Of a DNA stretch of 64,000 bases, positions 46,725-56,148 are shown one piece after another; the first letter of the stretch is position 1, and each line of letters begins with the position of its first letter. The notes below the pieces were generated by a model. It searched no databases. It was not told the origin of the DNA and was given only the letters and a program-made list of their open reading frames with translations. The stretch spans positions 10,232,938 to 10,296,937 of the forward strand of contig CM026574.1 of NCBI GenBank assembly GCA_015143295.1, written 5' to 3'. The position numbers and the translations under genes are program-made. This DNA is from Tetracentron sinense (Eukaryota; Streptophyta; Magnoliopsida; Trochodendrales; Trochodendraceae).

Positions 46725-48218
46725 TCAAACGCGACGAGGCTTGATACATGCCACTAAAGGTGTTTTCATAGTTAGCACAAAGGTGAGGTCCTCGGTTAGA
46801 TCAGGGAGTTGACCTTCAACTGCACTTGACCAATGAAAATCGTTGATCAAGTGGGCTATTGTGAGACCAACCTGAAGCTTTGCCAACTCCATTCCCGCAC
46901 AAACTCGCCTGCCTGCACCAAATGGAATGAAAGACCGCTCAATTGCTTCCACAAGACTACCGTCATTGTCATTCTTCAAAGAAGTTAGAAACCTCTCAGG
47001 CATGAAGCGATGCGGCTCGGCCCAGACAGTTGGATCATGAAGCAAAGCATAAAGGTTCACCACCACAGTAGAACCCTCCACCACCTTAGTCCTCATTATG
47101 TTGCTATCTCTCGCTGCCTTGTGAGGCACTCCTAGCGGCGCTATAGGTTTCATCCTCATGGTTTCCATCACTACCGCATTTAGATATTGTAACTTACTCA
47201 CCTCTTCGATACTAATCGTCCCGCTTCTGCTCCTACCAACTTCCTCGTAGAGTTTATGCTGGATTTGTGGATTGTGTATCAAGAATGCGAGAGCCCATGC
47301 GATTGTGGTGGAGGTACTGTCGACTCCGAGCAAGAATAGGTCGAAGAGACTGGAGATGACTACATCTTCTTGGAAATCCTGAGAGAGAAGGAAGTGCAAG
47401 TAGCAATTATTAGGAGATGATGATCTGTGAGAAGAAATGTAAGGACCTATCAAGTCCTCAATCATGTGCTTTACTCTGCATGATTCTAGGAATGGACGCC
47501 TAAGGATGGGGATGTGACGAGCGAATTCAAATACATCGACAAGATGGGAATGACTGGTGATCCTTATGAGTTCCTCTACTACATTGTCCATGTCTTGTAC
47601 AAAGCTTTCGTCCTCGAAGTCGAGTCCAAAGCAAAATCGAGCGATTACTCGCACTGTGGCTCGTCGAAGATGGAGCAATGGCTTGACGACTCCATGGTTA
47701 GAAGAAGCTTCTTCTTGGAGGCTACCCGTCATGCTGATAAGATCATGCTCTTGTAGCCGGGCTTGTGCAGCGATAGTTTGAGGATTGAAGGTGGTGTTAT
47801 GGAGGCCTTTACGAAGGGTGTGCCAGTGGGGACCAAAGTTAGAGGTAGAAAGGGTATGCCAATCTGCACTGGTGAGCTTGGACCTGTATGGGAATGTCCG
47901 GGATGAGAAGTCGGAGGCCTTAGTTACAAGCACCTCCCAAGCTAGATCGGGATCGCTCACCACGATCGTTGGCTTCCAGCTTCCAAACCAAACAGTCATC
48001 ATTCCTCCATGCACTTTGGCCAGTTTAGCCAAGGTCAAATGGATCAACTCCCCTGTCTTTTTGATTTGGTGCAGGTTTCCGATGATCGGAAACTTTGGTG
48101 GCCCCGGTGGCCATTGCGAGGCATTCGATTTCACAGACCTCTTACAAAAGGTTTCTACCATTAACATGATCACTCCGCCCACCACTATGGCAACTAGAAT
48201 CCATGAACTCCCTTCCAT
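46725..48218 (-). CDS. Cytochrome P450, CYP719 family (497 aa, intronless)
   Basis: A complete single-exon P450. Seen: N-terminal membrane anchor (residues 6-24), hinge WPPGPPKFPIIGNLHQI (36-52), LAKLAKVHGG and FGSWKPTIVVSDPDLAWEVL (B region), I-helix LLGVDSTSTT (296-305), K-helix ETMR (352-355), MKPIAPLGVPHKAA, PERF (407-410), and heme loop FGAGRRVCAG with Cys440. The spaced words KVHG..MT.W.GSW, LLGVDSTS, METMRMKPIAPL.(I/V)PHK and the C-terminal FVLTMKTPL.A.I are the signature of CYP719. CYP719 enzymes known elsewhere form methylenedioxy bridges (canadine, stylopine, cheilanthifoline and pluviatolide synthases) or couple phenols (salutaridine synthase, CYP719B1), acting on the ER surface with P450 reductase. 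Substrate cannot be told here. In the I-helix the usual acid-Thr pair is Asp-Ser. No other alkaloid or lignan gene lies in the window. The upstream region is altered by repeats and a MITE. Confidence 0.9.
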   Translation of the reverse strand: MEGSSWILVAIVVGGVIMLMVETFCKRSVKSNASQWPPGPPKFPIIGNLHQIKKTGELIHLTLAKLAKVHGGMMTVWFGSWKPTIVVSDPDLAWEVLVTKASDFSSRTFPYRSKLTSADWHTLSTSNFGPHWHTLRKGLHNTTFNPQTIAAQARLQEHDLISMTGSLQEEASSNHGVVKPLLHLRRATVRVIARFCFGLDFEDESFVQDMDNVVEELIRITSHSHLVDVFEFARHIPILRRPFLESCRVKHMIEDLIGPYISSHRSSSPNNCYLHFLLSQDFQEDVVISSLFDLFLLGVDSTSTTIAWALAFLIHNPQIQHKLYEEVGRSRSGTISIEEVSKLQYLNAVVMETMRMKPIAPLGVPHKAARDSNIMRTKVVEGSTVVVNLYALLHDPTVWAEPHRFMPERFLTSLKNDNDGSLVEAIERSFIPFGAGRRVCAGMELAKLQVGLTIAHLINDFHWSSAVEGQLPDLTEDLTFVLTMKTPLVACIKPRRV

Positions 48219-48257
48219 TTCTTTGCCTTCTCACTTTGTTAATTCGTGGGTATCTTC

Positions 48258-48349
48258 TTCTTTCTTTTAAAGGGCCTCAGTTCGATCCATGGAATTAATC
48301 ACCCCCTCCCCCATCCCCATTTTCTCCTTCTTTAATTTGATATAATTAT
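48258..48349. promoter_or_regulatory. CYP719 proximal upstream region
   Basis: On the minus strand CTTTTAAAAGAAAG-like sequence about 40-50 bp before the ATG is the nearest TATA-like word, which would give a very short leader. The block AAAGGGCCT..TCCATGGAA..CACCCCC..CCATTTTCTCCTTCTTTA (spaced words) recurs at 48518-48580, so the proximal upstream region is partly duplicated. Confidence 0.35.
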
Positions 48350-48495
48350 TGAGAAATGCTAGTAAGACCGCAAAGGGCCGAGACCACACCGAGACCATCC
48401 ATGCCATGCACGGGACACAAACTTTTATTAACTCTGTTTTTATTTTTTTGAGTCTTCCATGATGCATGGGCAGTCTGTCTCACTAGCATCTCTCA
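48350..48495. mobile_element. Small MITE (146 bp) upstream of CYP719
   Basis: TGAGAAATGCTAGTAAGAC at the left is mirrored by GTCTCACTAGCATCTCTCA at the right. The flanks are AT-rich (TAATTAT / TAATTAA), suggesting a short target duplication. It sits between two copies of the CYP719-proximal block. Confidence 0.7.
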
Positions 48496-48517
48496 TAATT
48501 AATCTTTTTTATTTTTG

Positions 48518-48672
48518 AAAGGGCCTACGTCCAGTCCATGGAAGTAACCACCCCCATTTTCTCCTTCTTTAACTATAAATAATGTCAGTGGAAGTAACCA
48601 TCCCCCATTTCTTTAACTATAATTAATGTCCATGGAAGTAACCACCCCCATTTCCTCTGCTTTTACTATAAT
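48518..48672. repeat. Three-unit tandem repeat upstream of CYP719
   Basis: GGAAGTAACCA followed by (T/C)CCCCCATTT and ACTATAATTAAT-like words recurs at 48540, 48590 and 48634 (periods about 50 and 44 bp). Confidence 0.75.
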
Positions 48673-49164
48673 TAATCTCTTTTTCTTTTAAATGGCCACT
48701 CAGGAGTTTGGATGGACAACAGCACACGTTTGTTGTTATGCTATTATTGCCGCTTTGTGTCTTACAAAGGAGGACATCTCGTTCAATAAGGGTAAATTAG
48801 GAATTAAAAACATGGCCCCATTTTTGTAAGACACAAAGGGGCAGTGTGCGCTGTTGCCCATCCTAACTCCACTCTGAGTGCAATTTTGGACAATGGTCCA
48901 TACTCGTCCATCTATCGTGCACCAGTCTTTGCATGATGCCTCGTTACACCATTTCATTGGGTGGTACACGCATACTTTTCAATCTCGTCACATGTCTTCT
49001 TTGATATTTATTAATCGTGGTTAAGATTTATTCATATTTAGAGTTAAATATCTAACCTTAAATTTTAGAAAAAAATATTTCAAAAAAATTTAACCCCATG
49101 AGTAAGTAAATCATAGGCAAGGTTCATGGATGTTAAAGAAGACGTGTGATGAGCTTGGGGGGTA
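48673..49164. other. Non-coding; start of repeat W, copy 3
   Basis: From about 48985 the order of repeat W is seen again (ATTAATCGTGGTTAAGATT, AGAGTTAAATATCTAACC, GGCAAGGTTCATGGATG). It runs into the large inverted repeat. TTTTTGTAAGACACAAAG near 48812 is partly mirrored by CTTTGTGTCTTACAAAG near 48755. Confidence 0.5.
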
Positions 49165-50357
49165 TGTGTACCACCCAACAGAATGTCCAATACATGCAAT
49201 CACTCCCCCATTTAAATACCTTACCACACGTCTTGCAAAGAATAGATGGGAACTAGGGCATCTACCACACATCATGCAAAGAGTAGATCGGAACTGGGGT
49301 ATCTGCCATAGATAATCCGTTGCCATGACTAATTAGCTGCCTTATTATTCCATGTCAAAGGAGCAAAATATTCAGATTCATGCACCATTTTTCGTTCAGA
49401 TTCAAATCCTCTACGGTGATAATTAACCGGATTTGGCAAATCCAGTTATCACCCCTAGAGGTCGCCATGTGTCTCCTTTGACACTCCTTAACCGTGGGTA
49501 GGGTTCAACCACCCCTAGGGCTCACCCATCCATTTTTGGTTTTTTTTTTTTTTCAAATATTAATTCTTTTTTTCAAAATTAAAAAACTGTTTTTAGAGTT
49601 TTTTTAATATTAAAAACAGTTTTTTAATTTTTAAAAAAGAATTAATATTTTTTTAAAAAAATGGTTAGGTGAACCCTAGGGGTGGGTGAACCTTACCCAC
49701 GGTTAAGGGGTGTCAAAGGAGACACGTGGTGACCTCTAGGGGTGATAACCGGAGTCCCGTTATCACCGGAGATGATTATCACCCCTAGAGGTCACCACGT
49801 GTCTCCTTTGACACCCCTTAACTGTGGGTACAGTTCACCCACCCCTAGGGTTCACCCACCTATTTTTGTTTTTTTTTTTTAAATATTAATTCTTTTTTTA
49901 AAATTAAAAAACTGTTTTAGATTTTTTTTTATATTAGAAACAGTTTTTTAATTTTAAAAAAAGAATTAATATTTTTTACAAAAAAACAAAAATAGGTGGG
50001 TGAACCCGGGGTGGTTGAACCTTACCCATGGTTAAGGGGTGTCAAAGGAGACACGTGGTGACCTCTAGGGGTGATAACCGGATTTGCCTAATCGGGTTAA
50101 TTATCACCGTAGAGGATTTGAATCTCAACGAAAAATGGTGCATGAATCTGAATATTTTGCTCCTTTGACATGGAATAATAAGGCAGTTAATTAGTCATGG
50201 CAACGGATTATCTATGGCAGATACCCCAGTTCCGATCTACTCTTTGCATGATGTGCGGTAGATGCCCTAGTTCCCATCTATTCTTTGCACGACGTGTGGT
50301 AAGGCATTTAAATGGGGGAGTGATTGCATGTATTGGACATTCTGTTGGGTGGTACAT
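49165..50357. repeat. 1.2-kb inverted duplication made of repeat W and foldback MITEs
   Basis: The left arm (49165 to about 49750) reads W tail (TGTACCACCCAACAGAATGT, ACATGCAATCACTCCCCCAT, two tandem units with GGAACTRGGGYATCTRCCA, GATAATCCGTTGCCATGACT, ATTCAGATTCATGCACCATT), then a core-A MITE. The right arm (about 49770-50357) is its complement in reverse order, ending ATTGGACATTCTGTTGGGTG. The centre (about 49751-49769) is short and unmatched. Two similar MITEs (49415-49760 and 49770-50108), each itself palindromic, form the inner parts. Confidence 0.85.
49415..50108. mobile_element. Pair of core-A foldback MITEs, head to head
   Basis: Each has GGTGATAA..AACCGG ends, mirrored ATCACCCCTAGAGGTC / GACCTCTAGGGGTGAT, then ACACGTG with GTGTCAAAGGAGACACG, CTTAACCGTGGGTA(G), CACCCCTAGGG and an AT-rich middle. 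Both belong to the family seen at 37352-37710. Confidence 0.8.
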
Positions 50358-50360
50358 AGG

Positions 50361-50790
50361 GTTGTAACCGGTTTTGCCCAAAACCGGTTACAACTGGAGA
50401 AGATCACCAGTCAATTGGAAACTCAACTAGCTAGCGGACTTGAAAACACATGGTTTTGCCAAAACCGGTTACACTCCTGAGGTGGCCACATGTCCCTTTT
50501 GAGACCTTTTAACTATGGTTAAGATTCACTCACCCCCTAAGGTTCACCCACCTCTCCTTGGTTTTTTTAAAAAAATATTAAAAAAATTTGTTAACCGTGG
50601 TTAAAATTTACCAACTCCTAGGGTTAATTTATTTTAAATATTTTTTCTAAAAACCAAATATAGGTGAGTGAACCCTAGGGGTAGGTGAATCTTAACCCCA
50701 GTTAAGAGATGCAAAAAGGGTGATTTGGTGACCACAGGAGAGTAACCGGTTTTGTCAAAAACCGGTTACAACTGGAGAAGATCACCGGTC
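50361..50790. mobile_element. Core-A foldback MITE with AACCGGTT ends, upstream of the first RLK
   Basis: GTTTTGCCAAAACCGGTTAC (about 50452) is mirrored near 50742 by AGTAACCGGTTTTGTCAAAA. The interior has GTCCCTTTTGAGACC, AACTATGGTTAAGATTCACT and the mirrored GTGAATCTTAACCCCAGTTA. A direct repeat of about 50 bp (CCGGTTACAACTGGAGAAGA plus TCACC) occurs at 50361-50412 and 50742-50790, flanking the element. It ends about 230 bp before the RLK start codon. Confidence 0.75.
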
Positions 50791-51020
50791 TTTGCTATAA
50801 ACTAGTTTAGTTTTGACTTTGACCACCCACCATAATGAAAGTTCCAACTTTGTTTTAAAGGTTAGGATACAGCTTTTAGACTCAGTAATCCAAACGTGCA
50901 TTTTGACTACCGCCAGCCATTGTTGATGTTTGAAAGCTGCTATATCAAACGTATAAGGGCACTCCAAACATGTCCTCACATCACAACATTGTTCTTGACA
51001 GAGACTGTGAGGAAGAGAAG

Positions 51021-52877
51021 ATGAACAAGCCCCCACTACTTTCCTGTTATCTTCTCTTCCTCATCTCCTTCATTTCGTCCTCCATTGATGCTGCTTCTTC
51101 TGCGTGTCCTATCGATCTCAGCTACGTCGAGTCCTTTCCATGGGACACTTCTTCATGCCGAGACAACACCGAACACTGTTGCCAAACCTTACTCAGTCTC
51201 TTCGGTATGGGACTCGCCAAGCATCTCAAGGACACTTCCTTGTTCCAACTACCCAATGTGGTTTCTTCCTCAGCCTGCCTCTCTGATCTCCAAACTAGGC
51301 TCGCCGCCATGTCGCTGCAGCCGTCTTTGGTTCCGCTTTGCTTCGCCAACTCTACCCAATTCGTTATTAACCCTTTAAGCTGTGCTGGGATTGTGACCAC
51401 CCAAGACTGGCTAGAAAAAGTGGGTACAACTTCTCCATTAGACCCTTCTTGCAAGGGAGACCTATCAGGACTTACCCCATGCAGTTCTTGCCTCGCCGCC
51501 GGTATGAAGGTTACGTCGCAATTGGTGGCGTTAGATGTTAATGCTACAAAATGCTTCTACTTCACTGTTTTATATGCTGCTGGTATTGTTAATGGATTGG
51601 GTCCCGATGATATCCAAACGGCTGCTTGCATACTAGGCCTGCCGCTGGCTAGCTCGGCGACTAACAAGTCCTCGAAGAGGATGGACCGAGGCGCATTATT
51701 CAAATTGGTATTTGGATTCCTAGGTGCTCTTGTTGGAATCTTGGCTGTGTTGGGATTAGTCATGCTCTACCGCCTTTGGGATAAGCAGAAGAAGCGCAAT
51801 GCGGCGCATTCCGAATTCATTAGCAGCATTAAGGGCAGGATAAAACCCAATACAGGTGCAATATGGTTCCGAGTAGGGGACCTCGAACGTGCCACAGATG
51901 GGTTCTCGCAGAAGAATTTGATCGGTCAAGGTGGATATGGGGTTGTCTATAAGGGGGCCCTTTCAGATGGGTCTCAAGTCGCTGTAAAGAAAATTCTTGA
52001 TTTGGATTCAAAAGGAGATGATGAATTCTCCAATGAAGTTGAGATTATCAGCAACATTAGGCACAGAAATCTTCTCCCTCTTAGAGGCTGCTGTGCCACT
52101 AGCGATGATTCGAAAGGTAAGCAGAGGTATCTTGTCTACGATTACATGCGAAATGGTAGCCTAGATGACCATCTTTTCTTTTTCGCCGAATCTAATAACC
52201 ATAGCAAGAAAAAACTGAATTGGCCGGAGCGAAAGAGCATAATTCTCGACGTGGCGAAGGGGCTAGCTTATTTGCATTATGGGATCAAACCAGCCATCTA
52301 CCATAGAGATATCAAGGCCACCAACATACTCTTGGACTCAGAAATGAAGGCGAGAGTCGCAGATTTCGGACTAGCCAAGCAAAGTAGGGAAGGCCAGTCT
52401 CATCTCACCACTAGAGTTGCCGGTACACATGGCTATCTAGCACCTGAATATGCCCTCTATGGGCAATTGACAGAGAAGAGTGATGTTTATAGCTTCGGTA
52501 TAGTAATTCTTGAGGTAATGAGTGGGAGGAAGGTGCTGGATACATCCTCCCCCGGTGCGCTTCTGATCACCGATTGGGCGTGGATGCTCGTCAAATCGGG
52601 ATGTATAGAAGAGGTGTTTGAGAAATCGATAAGGGACGGAGGAGCAAGAGGTGTCATGGAGAGGTTTGTGCGCGTAGGAATTCTTTGTGCTCATGTGATG
52701 GTTGCTTTCAGACCTACCATTGAAGAAGCTCTCAAGATGTTGGAGGGTGATATTGAAATCCCCAGATTACCAGACAGGCCATTGCCTCTCAGCCATGAAT
52801 CTTTTCAATCTTCTCTTAGTTCTACCATATCAGCAAGCACTAGATCGGGATCAAGCACAAGCAGAATCTCAATATAG
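51021..52877 (+). CDS. Receptor-like kinase, At1g11050 type (618 aa)
   Basis: Single exon. I choose ATG 51021 rather than 50970 because MNKPPLLSCYLLFLISFISS is a good signal peptide, while the upstream 17 residues are charged. The ectodomain (about 25-225) is cysteine-rich and begins ACPIDLSYVESFPWD..CC, followed by LLSLFGMGLAKHLKDTSLFQ and CxxC pairs, as in plant At1g11050-like kinases. I take it to be the SPARK-type ectodomain also found in the arbuscule-associated ARK1/KIN3 kinases (family knowledge, moderate certainty). Transmembrane helix 228-250. Kinase: GQGGYG loop 302-307, VAVK Lys323, Glu339 (helix C), HRDIKATN at 428, DFG Asp448, APE 474-476. All catalytic residues are present, so it should be active at the plasma membrane. 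The serine-rich C-terminal tail may be a phosphorylation target. It is a tandem paralogue of the gene at 56149. Confidence 0.93.
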   Translation: MNKPPLLSCYLLFLISFISSSIDAASSACPIDLSYVESFPWDTSSCRDNTEHCCQTLLSLFGMGLAKHLKDTSLFQLPNVVSSSACLSDLQTRLAAMSLQPSLVPLCFANSTQFVINPLSCAGIVTTQDWLEKVGTTSPLDPSCKGDLSGLTPCSSCLAAGMKVTSQLVALDVNATKCFYFTVLYAAGIVNGLGPDDIQTAACILGLPLASSATNKSSKRMDRGALFKLVFGFLGALVGILAVLGLVMLYRLWDKQKKRNAAHSEFISSIKGRIKPNTGAIWFRVGDLERATDGFSQKNLIGQGGYGVVYKGALSDGSQVAVKKILDLDSKGDDEFSNEVEIISNIRHRNLLPLRGCCATSDDSKGKQRYLVYDYMRNGSLDDHLFFFAESNNHSKKKLNWPERKSIILDVAKGLAYLHYGIKPAIYHRDIKATNILLDSEMKARVADFGLAKQSREGQSHLTTRVAGTHGYLAPEYALYGQLTEKSDVYSFGIVILEVMSGRKVLDTSSPGALLITDWAWMLVKSGCIEEVFEKSIRDGGARGVMERFVRVGILCAHVMVAFRPTIEEALKMLEGDIEIPRLPDRPLPLSHESFQSSLSSTISASTRSGSSTSRISI

Positions 52878-54109
52878 ATTGGATCCATGGAAAGCTTGGA
52901 TAGCTATTTCCAAGTGAGAATTTTTTTTATATTTCCAGCTGGGTAACAAGCTTTGAATATATCAACAGAAATTGGTCTAAGAACTGCCCCAAGAGGCCTT
53001 TAGAGGTGGCTTTTGTGCTCTGTGTAACATTTTCTTCTCTTTTATTATTTAATATACTTCAACTCTGTGAAAATGTAAATCCACCAAGAGTTATATATAT
53101 ATATATATATATATAGATTGGAATGTTGAAAAGAACATAGAAAAAAAAAATTAAAGATGTTTTGAGGATTCAAGTGTTTGAGCATACCATATGGCAGGTT
53201 TAAATGTATGAATCCCCTCAGCATTCTAGGTGTTACGCCACTCTTTGGTTGGACCATGGCATAAAAGTGCAAATGATCGAACGAATCTTAACCATTCAAA
53301 ACTGGGATTTTTTTTTCGTAACCATTCTTCTGGTTTACTGATCTTATCTCTTAATCAGATGATTATGATTATGGAAAGAATGCCGATTTTTTTGCCGCGA
53401 CAAGTTCATGGGGTGGCCTATTATTTGTCTGGTCCAGATTAATGAATCTCTAATTACATGTTTAGATCACCCAATAAGGCTATTTCTCCCTGTTTCATAA
53501 GAAAAAGTAGCGATGTTTCGCGAACTATATATATAAATCATGGTTTAGAGAGTAAATAAGTACTCATTTCCCTTAATCATTTAGGATAGGGAGACAGTTG
53601 CTGGGATTCCCTTAAATTAACCTGAAGGCATTGATGGTCAGCCATAATTCCTCTTCTATTAAATAATGCACAACTTGACTTAGTACTTATATATGGTTAA
53701 TTATTCTCCGTAGATTCCTTACTATTTTTGATAGCTCACATGCCACCACAATAAAGCTAATGCGCAAGCTTAACTCATGGATAACTTGTGATATCTAGCT
53801 CAACCAGATTCAAATGCTATTGATTGCAAGATCCATGGTAGGAGAGAATTCTACCAAAAAATGGTGTTTTGAGAAGAAAGGGAAAGGTAAAGTAATAGAC
53901 TTGCTCAAACACTAGAAGAATATGACTCTTTCAGATCCTTCTGATTGACATTGAGAACAGGAGATCGAGTACGGCCTAAGGCTGTCAAGGGATTTAATCC
54001 AAAATCCAATCCCATTAGATCCTATTAAAGACCCATTGGATATAAATCTGAAATCTCAAATTCGGCTGATTCAATTACATTATTTATATATATATATATA
54101 TATTTTTTG
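52878..54109. other. RLK1 3-prime region and non-coding spacer
   Basis: An AT microsatellite at about 53094-53114 and generally AT-rich sequence. No gene was recognised. Confidence 0.5.
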
Positions 54110-55062
54110 GGAGAGGTACTAATGAGTCATGCTCAATGAAACTTGTAATGAGCGGTTCCTTGTGAAAGATTTAGAAAGATGACATGTGGCATATTTTTAT
54201 GAATATGACCATTAGATGTTAAGTTGGTCCATTTGAGACCTGGTCAAAAAAATCAATCCAATCGGACATGTTTAGACCATCCGATTAGACCTTAGTTTAC
54301 AAGATTAACCCTTAGGGTTCACTAGACCCTAGGATATAGAAATTGTTGTTCCCTTCTTCAATCGGACGGTCTATAAATTTCCAATCAAGTTAATTTTTTG
54401 TCACGTGTCTCTCGAGCAATCATTCTTAACATCCAACTGTCAGATTCTAAAACAACTTGCTATGTGTCACATTATTAGGGACCACCTAGGAAGCACGGAT
54501 ACGGGTACGATACAGATACAGCAAAACCTAAAAAAAAGGATATGGGTACGGCTAGGATACGTCTATAATTTAAAAAAAATAATAATAATAATACTATATT
54601 TTGTATTATAATTAAAAAATAACCATTGGTTCAGTTCTATTTATGTATAAAAAAAATACTATGTCCATGCAAAAGCAAAAGAAATAGGGTCATCTCATCA
54701 TCCACTAAGCAAAAAAGAAAGTCATCATTTCATCCACCAAGCAAAATATAAAGAAGACTATGTCCATGCAAAAACAAAAGAGATAGGGTCACACTCCCGA
54801 GTCTCCAAAAAAAAATAATTAAAAATAATAATATTCATGGCCGTATCCTGGGGTATCCATGCCGTATCGGAGCTGTATCCGAATTAAAAAAACATGTTTT
54901 TAATTAACAGGATATGTCTCAACCATATCCCACCGTATCAGAGGCTTATCCGTATCCGATACTTATTGGATATGGGTACGAAGCCCAATTTGAAGTATCC
55001 GTGCTTCCTAGGGGACCGCTCATTACATGCTTCAATAAGCATGACTCATTAGAATATATATA
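54110..55062. mobile_element. Nested foldback elements
   Basis: Outer pair: TAATGAGTCATGCTCAATGA and TGTAATGAGCGGTTCC (54119-54160) are mirrored by GGGACCGCTCATTACATGCT and AATAAGCATGACTCATTA (55011-55050). Inner element: AGGAAGCACGGATACGGGTA (54488) is mirrored by TATCCGTGCTTCCTAGG (about 55013), with many GTATCC/GGATAC words between. Both appear non-coding. AT microsatellites flank the outer ends. Confidence 0.7.
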
Positions 55063-55671
55063 TATATATATATATATGAAAAGTAACGAAAAAGCGAATG
55101 AATTTTTACGTCATTTTTTGAACTTGTTCTTTTAAGACGGAGGCTAATAATCATAAAATGCACCTTGTTATTTTCTTTCTATTCCCGCCCTCCCCATTAG
55201 TCGAATAGGAAGGCTCATAATCTTAATAATCCTTAAGCTATCTATTGAATAAGGATAAGGACATTAGGCGGTTATTCCCACACCCAATAAATATATTACA
55301 TTAGTAACCCACAAAATATTTTACTATTTAATTAATATATTAAATTTATAGATATTAATATTAATATCATTAGATTCGAATTAGACGATTCAAAATCAAT
55401 CTCAAATTGAATTCAGAAATAGTCAGTTCGATCCGAACCCGTTTGGTTTATAGCCCTAGTATGGCCCCACCATTGGCTGCACTTAAAGATCTCTTGTTCC
55501 AAAATCAACCAAATTCAGATCACAGCACAGTAACATCCAATCTACAAACCTTTTGTGGGAGCCAGATGACTGGTAGGTCCATTTAGTAGATATGGGATTT
55601 GATTACACCACAACCCCAAAAAGAGAGAGAACCAGCAAGGAGATAGATGAAAGGAAAGGGCCTTGGATCAT
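55063..55671. other. Non-coding spacer
   Basis: AT-rich. Nothing was recognised. Confidence 0.5.
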
Positions 55672-55840
55672 CTCTGGCAGACGCCTGAGGTGGGCGCTCA
55701 AGCATTCACACATCATCGGACATGTGGCAATAAAAAGGGAGTGATATTGAGTGGGAAGAAGTCAAAATCAGGGAGAAAATGAAATGACTTCTCCCCTTTT
55801 ATCGTAACATCTCCGATAATGTGTGGATGCCTGGAAAGAA
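55672..55840. mobile_element. Core-B MITE upstream of the second RLK
   Basis: CTCTGGCAGACGCCTGAGG on the left resembles the end of the 26560-26827 element. AGCATTCACACATCATCGGA is mirrored by TCCGATAATGTGTGGATGCC. The interior has GTGGCAATAAAAAGGGAG, AAGTCAAAATCAGGGAG and GAAAATGAAATGACTTCTCC (core B). The right end is shorter than the left. Confidence 0.65.
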
Positions 55841-55977
55841 GGGTATTTTGTTTTTCCTGTCAGGGTCATTGAGCAATTGTTAATTGCCCACATGTTTCTA
55901 CCACCAATAGGAGAAAACAAAGTCCTAAAAAGGATCAATTTCTAATGCAACAACACAAGAATCTAGATGATACCCTT

Positions 55978-56090
55978 TATTCTCTCCTTTCAACCATACA
56001 AACCAGATAGATAGAGAGAGATGGGGTTTGGTTGGGGATCTTGTTAGTAGTTTTTCTCTGGTCTGTAGGTCTGAGATCAGTGTAATCTTT
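55978..56090 (+). promoter_or_regulatory. Duplicated RLK2 start region creating an upstream ORF
   Basis: The stretch with CAACCATACAAACCAGATAG, then ATGGGGTTTGGTTGGGGATC and TTGTTAGTAGTTTTTCTCTG, is a diverged tandem copy (offset 128 bp) of the leader and first codons of the RLK at 56149. Its ATG at 56021 gives MGFGWGSC and then TAG. If transcription starts upstream, ribosomes meet a decoy start in the same sequence context as the true one. Confidence 0.75.
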
Positions 56091-56148
56091 CCAAGAGTCA
56101 AGATTCTCTCCCTTCAACCATCCTAAACCAGATAGATATTAGAGAGAG

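Noticed and set aside
50970-51020. Longer start for the first receptor kinase (extra 17 residues)
   Set aside because: The extension is charged and precedes a clear signal peptide that starts at the internal ATG 51021; a secreted ectodomain needs the signal at the N-terminus.
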